From: Natrinema gelatinilyticum | GTDB lineage: Archaea > Halobacteriota > Halobacteria > Halobacteriales > Natrialbaceae | Assembly (NCBI RefSeq): GCF_024266705.1 | Contig: NZ_CP100757.1 | Span: forward strand, 1 to 64,000 | DNA length: 64,000 bases | Direction: 5' to 3' | Shown: in pieces, positions 62,300 through 64,000 of the stretch | Position numbering within the stretch: the stretch's first letter is position 1 | Layout of the letters: the number at the start of each line of letters is the position of its first letter | The notes under the pieces: model-generated | Seen by the model: the letters and a program-made list of their open reading frames with translations, nothing else | The model's database searches: none | What the model was told of the DNA's origin: nothing | Program-made: the position numbers and the translations under genes

Positions 62300-63532
62300 T
62301 TAGAGATTGCCTTGATACCGCGCGCAAGCAATGATGGAGGCGACGCCAGCTAACCCGAAGACACCGGTCATGAAGAAAATCGGTATGTAGGTCCCCAGTT
62401 GGTCAAATGCGAGACTAGCCAGCCAGGGGCCCAATAGTGCGGGTACCGCCAGTGAGAGCGAGGTGAAGCCGAATAGCGCGTTGAGATTGCGGCCCCCGAA
62501 GAGGTCTGCCGGAACAGAGGATAGCAAGGCACCAGTACCACCATAGCCAACGCCGAAAAAGCCCGTGATAGCGAGAAGCATCAGCGGCGCCTCGGTGAGT
62601 GAGAGCCCGATTAGAGCCAGTGCCATCACGGCACCACACGTTACGAAGACGGCCAGCCGTCCCAGCCGGTCGGCGATGCCGCCGACGCTAAAGCGGGTGA
62701 TTGTCGTCGTACCACCGATAACGCTGACCGCGAGCACGCCTGTTTCTTGAATTCCATGCTGGGCGGCGTAGTTGACGATGTGGTTGAGCATCACGTACAG
62801 CGTGCCATACAGTAGGATGTAGCCACCGAACAGCAGGACGAAGGCGCGACTTCTGGCGATGCTGTAGATGGTCTGCAACTGATCGTGCCAGTTGTTCCCC
62901 GACGTGGGACGCCCGTCGGGAAACTCGGTATCGACGGCATCAAATTGTGTGGGATCGTCCGCTATCGCCAGTGCCGCCAGGACCAATGTGAGCCCGAGGC
63001 CAGCGCCGAGTAGGGGAAACGCCCCTCGCCACCCGACCGACGTGACAAGGAGCGATGCCGTCGGCGCGATGACGACCATACCGATCCCGAGGCCTGCGCT
63101 TGCAATTCCTGTCGCCAGGCCACGTCGCTGCTGGAACCACTGGAGCGGCGTCGCATAGCCGATGATGAACGCAAGACTCATGCCGGCCCCTGAGATGAGA
63201 CTGTAGGTCAGGATGAGCACTAGCAGGCTCGTCGCCTGGCTCCCGGTGACCATGCCCCCGCCCAGAAGAATGGCAGCCAGCACCAGTCCTCGCCGAGGGC
63301 CTACCCATTCCACGAGGACGCCCATCGGCGCCGCAGCGGCATAGAGGACGAACAGTTGGACGCCGTAGACGAGCGAGGTCTGGGCCATCGACGCGCCGAA
63401 CGACGAGACGAGCGGATCGAGGAAGACGCCGAAGGAGTAGGTCATTCCGAAGACCACGCCGTTGACGATGAAACACGCCAGGGCAATGACCCATCCGTAG
63501 TAAACGGTCCCGTCGGTTAGTCTGGAGAGCAT
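62300..63532 (-). CDS. MFS transporter, oxalate/monocarboxylate type
   Basis: A 410-residue twelve-helix carrier. YYGWVIALACFIVNGVVFGM at the start and WFQQRRGLATGIASAGLGIG between helices are typical of OFA/monocarboxylate porters; GGIADRLGRLAVF is the second motif A. ATG 63532 was chosen because the upstream extension is out of character. It starts 14 bases after the stop of another MFS gene on the same strand, forming a pair of carriers. Confidence 0.88.
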   Translation of the reverse strand: MLSRLTDGTVYYGWVIALACFIVNGVVFGMTYSFGVFLDPLVSSFGASMAQTSLVYGVQLFVLYAAAAPMGVLVEWVGPRRGLVLAAILLGGGMVTGSQATSLLVLILTYSLISGAGMSLAFIIGYATPLQWFQQRRGLATGIASAGLGIGMVVIAPTASLLVTSVGWRGAFPLLGAGLGLTLVLAALAIADDPTQFDAVDTEFPDGRPTSGNNWHDQLQTIYSIARSRAFVLLFGGYILLYGTLYVMLNHIVNYAAQHGIQETGVLAVSVIGGTTTITRFSVGGIADRLGRLAVFVTCGAVMALALIGLSLTEAPLMLLAITGFFGVGYGGTGALLSSVPADLFGGRNLNALFGFTSLSLAVPALLGPWLASLAFDQLGTYIPIFFMTGVFGLAGVASIIACARYQGNL

Positions 63533-63546
63533 GGGAGTAGCCCGGT

Positions 63547-64000
63547 TTATCCCCGCCCACCAGCGAGTCGGTCGGCCTCGGGGAGCGACCGCAGCCGCAG
63601 CATCGCGCCCGTGCCCACGAGCGGGCCGACAACGAGCGGGATGAAGGTCCACCGCCATCCAACCATGTTCTGAACCATGGGAATCAGTTGGATGGAGGCG
63701 ATGGTAATGAGAAAGCCAATGGCAGTCTGAAGCGTCAGTGCAGAGCCGACGTAACTATCGTCGGCCAGTTCCGAGACGGCCGCGGAAAACTGCGCGGAGT
63801 CCGCGACGATGAAGAATCCCCAAAGAAGGACGAACGGGACGATGATGACCAGCGACGAGCCGAAGACGATACCGGCGAGGAGACAGGCGGTGCCGGAGAC
63901 GCCCATCGAAACGCTAGTCACCAGCGACCGTCCCCAGCGATCAGCAGCCGAGCCCGCAAGCCAGGCCCCCACGCCGCCGATTGCAATGGTCCCGAATGCC
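63547..64000 (-). CDS. MFS transporter, 5' end outside window
   Basis: At least 150 C-terminal residues of a major facilitator, with the loop GSAADRWGRS (motif A of the second half) and helices SLVIIVPFVLLWGFFIVAD and TLQTAIGFLITIASIQLI. The frame is open to the window end, so the gene continues beyond 64000; an apparent start at 63972 lies mid-helix and is not real. Probably cotranscribed with the next MFS gene. Confidence 0.85.
   Translation of the reverse strand, partial: AFGTIAIGGVGAWLAGSAADRWGRSLVTSVSMGVSGTACLLAGIVFGSSLVIIVPFVLLWGFFIVADSAQFSAAVSELADDSYVGSALTLQTAIGFLITIASIQLIPMVQNMVGWRWTFIPLVVGPLVGTGAMLRLRSLPEADRLAGGRG

Overview
The window looks like chromosome or megaplasmid DNA of a haloarchaeon. 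The predicted proteins are very acidic. Many starts lie about 25-35 bases downstream of a TATA-like box, as in leaderless archaeal transcripts. Secreted solute-binding proteins carry twin-arginine/lipobox signals, and the transposase remnants resemble haloarchaeal IS4, IS5, IS6, IS630 and IS1595 types as I remember them (no search was run). I see no rRNA or tRNA gene.

Region A (1-19.5 kb) is a catabolic island around a three-subunit molybdenum hydroxylase (FAD, 2Fe-2S and Mo subunits, 11.6-15.4 kb). Around it are a MoxR/CoxD-like ATPase, XdhC, a CoxG-like protein, a RibB, an MFS carrier, an Fbp-type ABC importer, a family III CoA-transferase, a carboxymuconolactone-decarboxylase-family protein, an amidase, two VOC proteins and a UspA.

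Region B (19.5-25.6 kb) is a junction: a dead IS6-like element, then a convergent pair coding for an archaeal SMC-related protein and the rod-determining factor RdfA. Between the two stop codons lie four 26-bp inverted repeats at an exact 40-bp period. An IclR relic and an intact IclR regulator follow.

Region C (26-58.8 kb) appears richer in G+C by eye and is a second catabolic island. It holds a semialdehyde dehydrogenase, an FAH-type hydrolase, two further IclR-region transport systems (MFS, NitT/TauT-type ABC), three cyclase/isatin-hydrolase-family enzymes (two in tandem and partly homogenised by gene conversion), a second Mo hydroxylase whose FAD subunit sits 7 kb from the other subunits, a second XdhC and CoxG, two zinc alcohol dehydrogenases, an MBL hydrolase, a cupin, a BKACE enzyme, and the cofactor genes moeA and mocA followed by trmO. 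Several genes here are broken (UspA, DMT transporter, FAD/Fe-S oxidase, chemotaxis transducer).

Region D (58.9-64 kb) is a decaying mobile-element patch (IS5 relic joined to a nucleotidyltransferase relic; an IS630 relic containing a 222-bp MITE with perfect 16-bp inverted repeats and an 8-bp target duplication), then two MFS genes, the last cut by the window end.

Taken together, islands A and C look like two parallel modules. Each imports an organic acid or heterocycle, hydroxylates it with an MCD-type Mo hydroxylase, opens amide or ring bonds hydrolytically (amidase, cyclase, FAH, MBL), and feeds the products to CoA or C4 metabolism. The substrate cannot be named from sequence alone.
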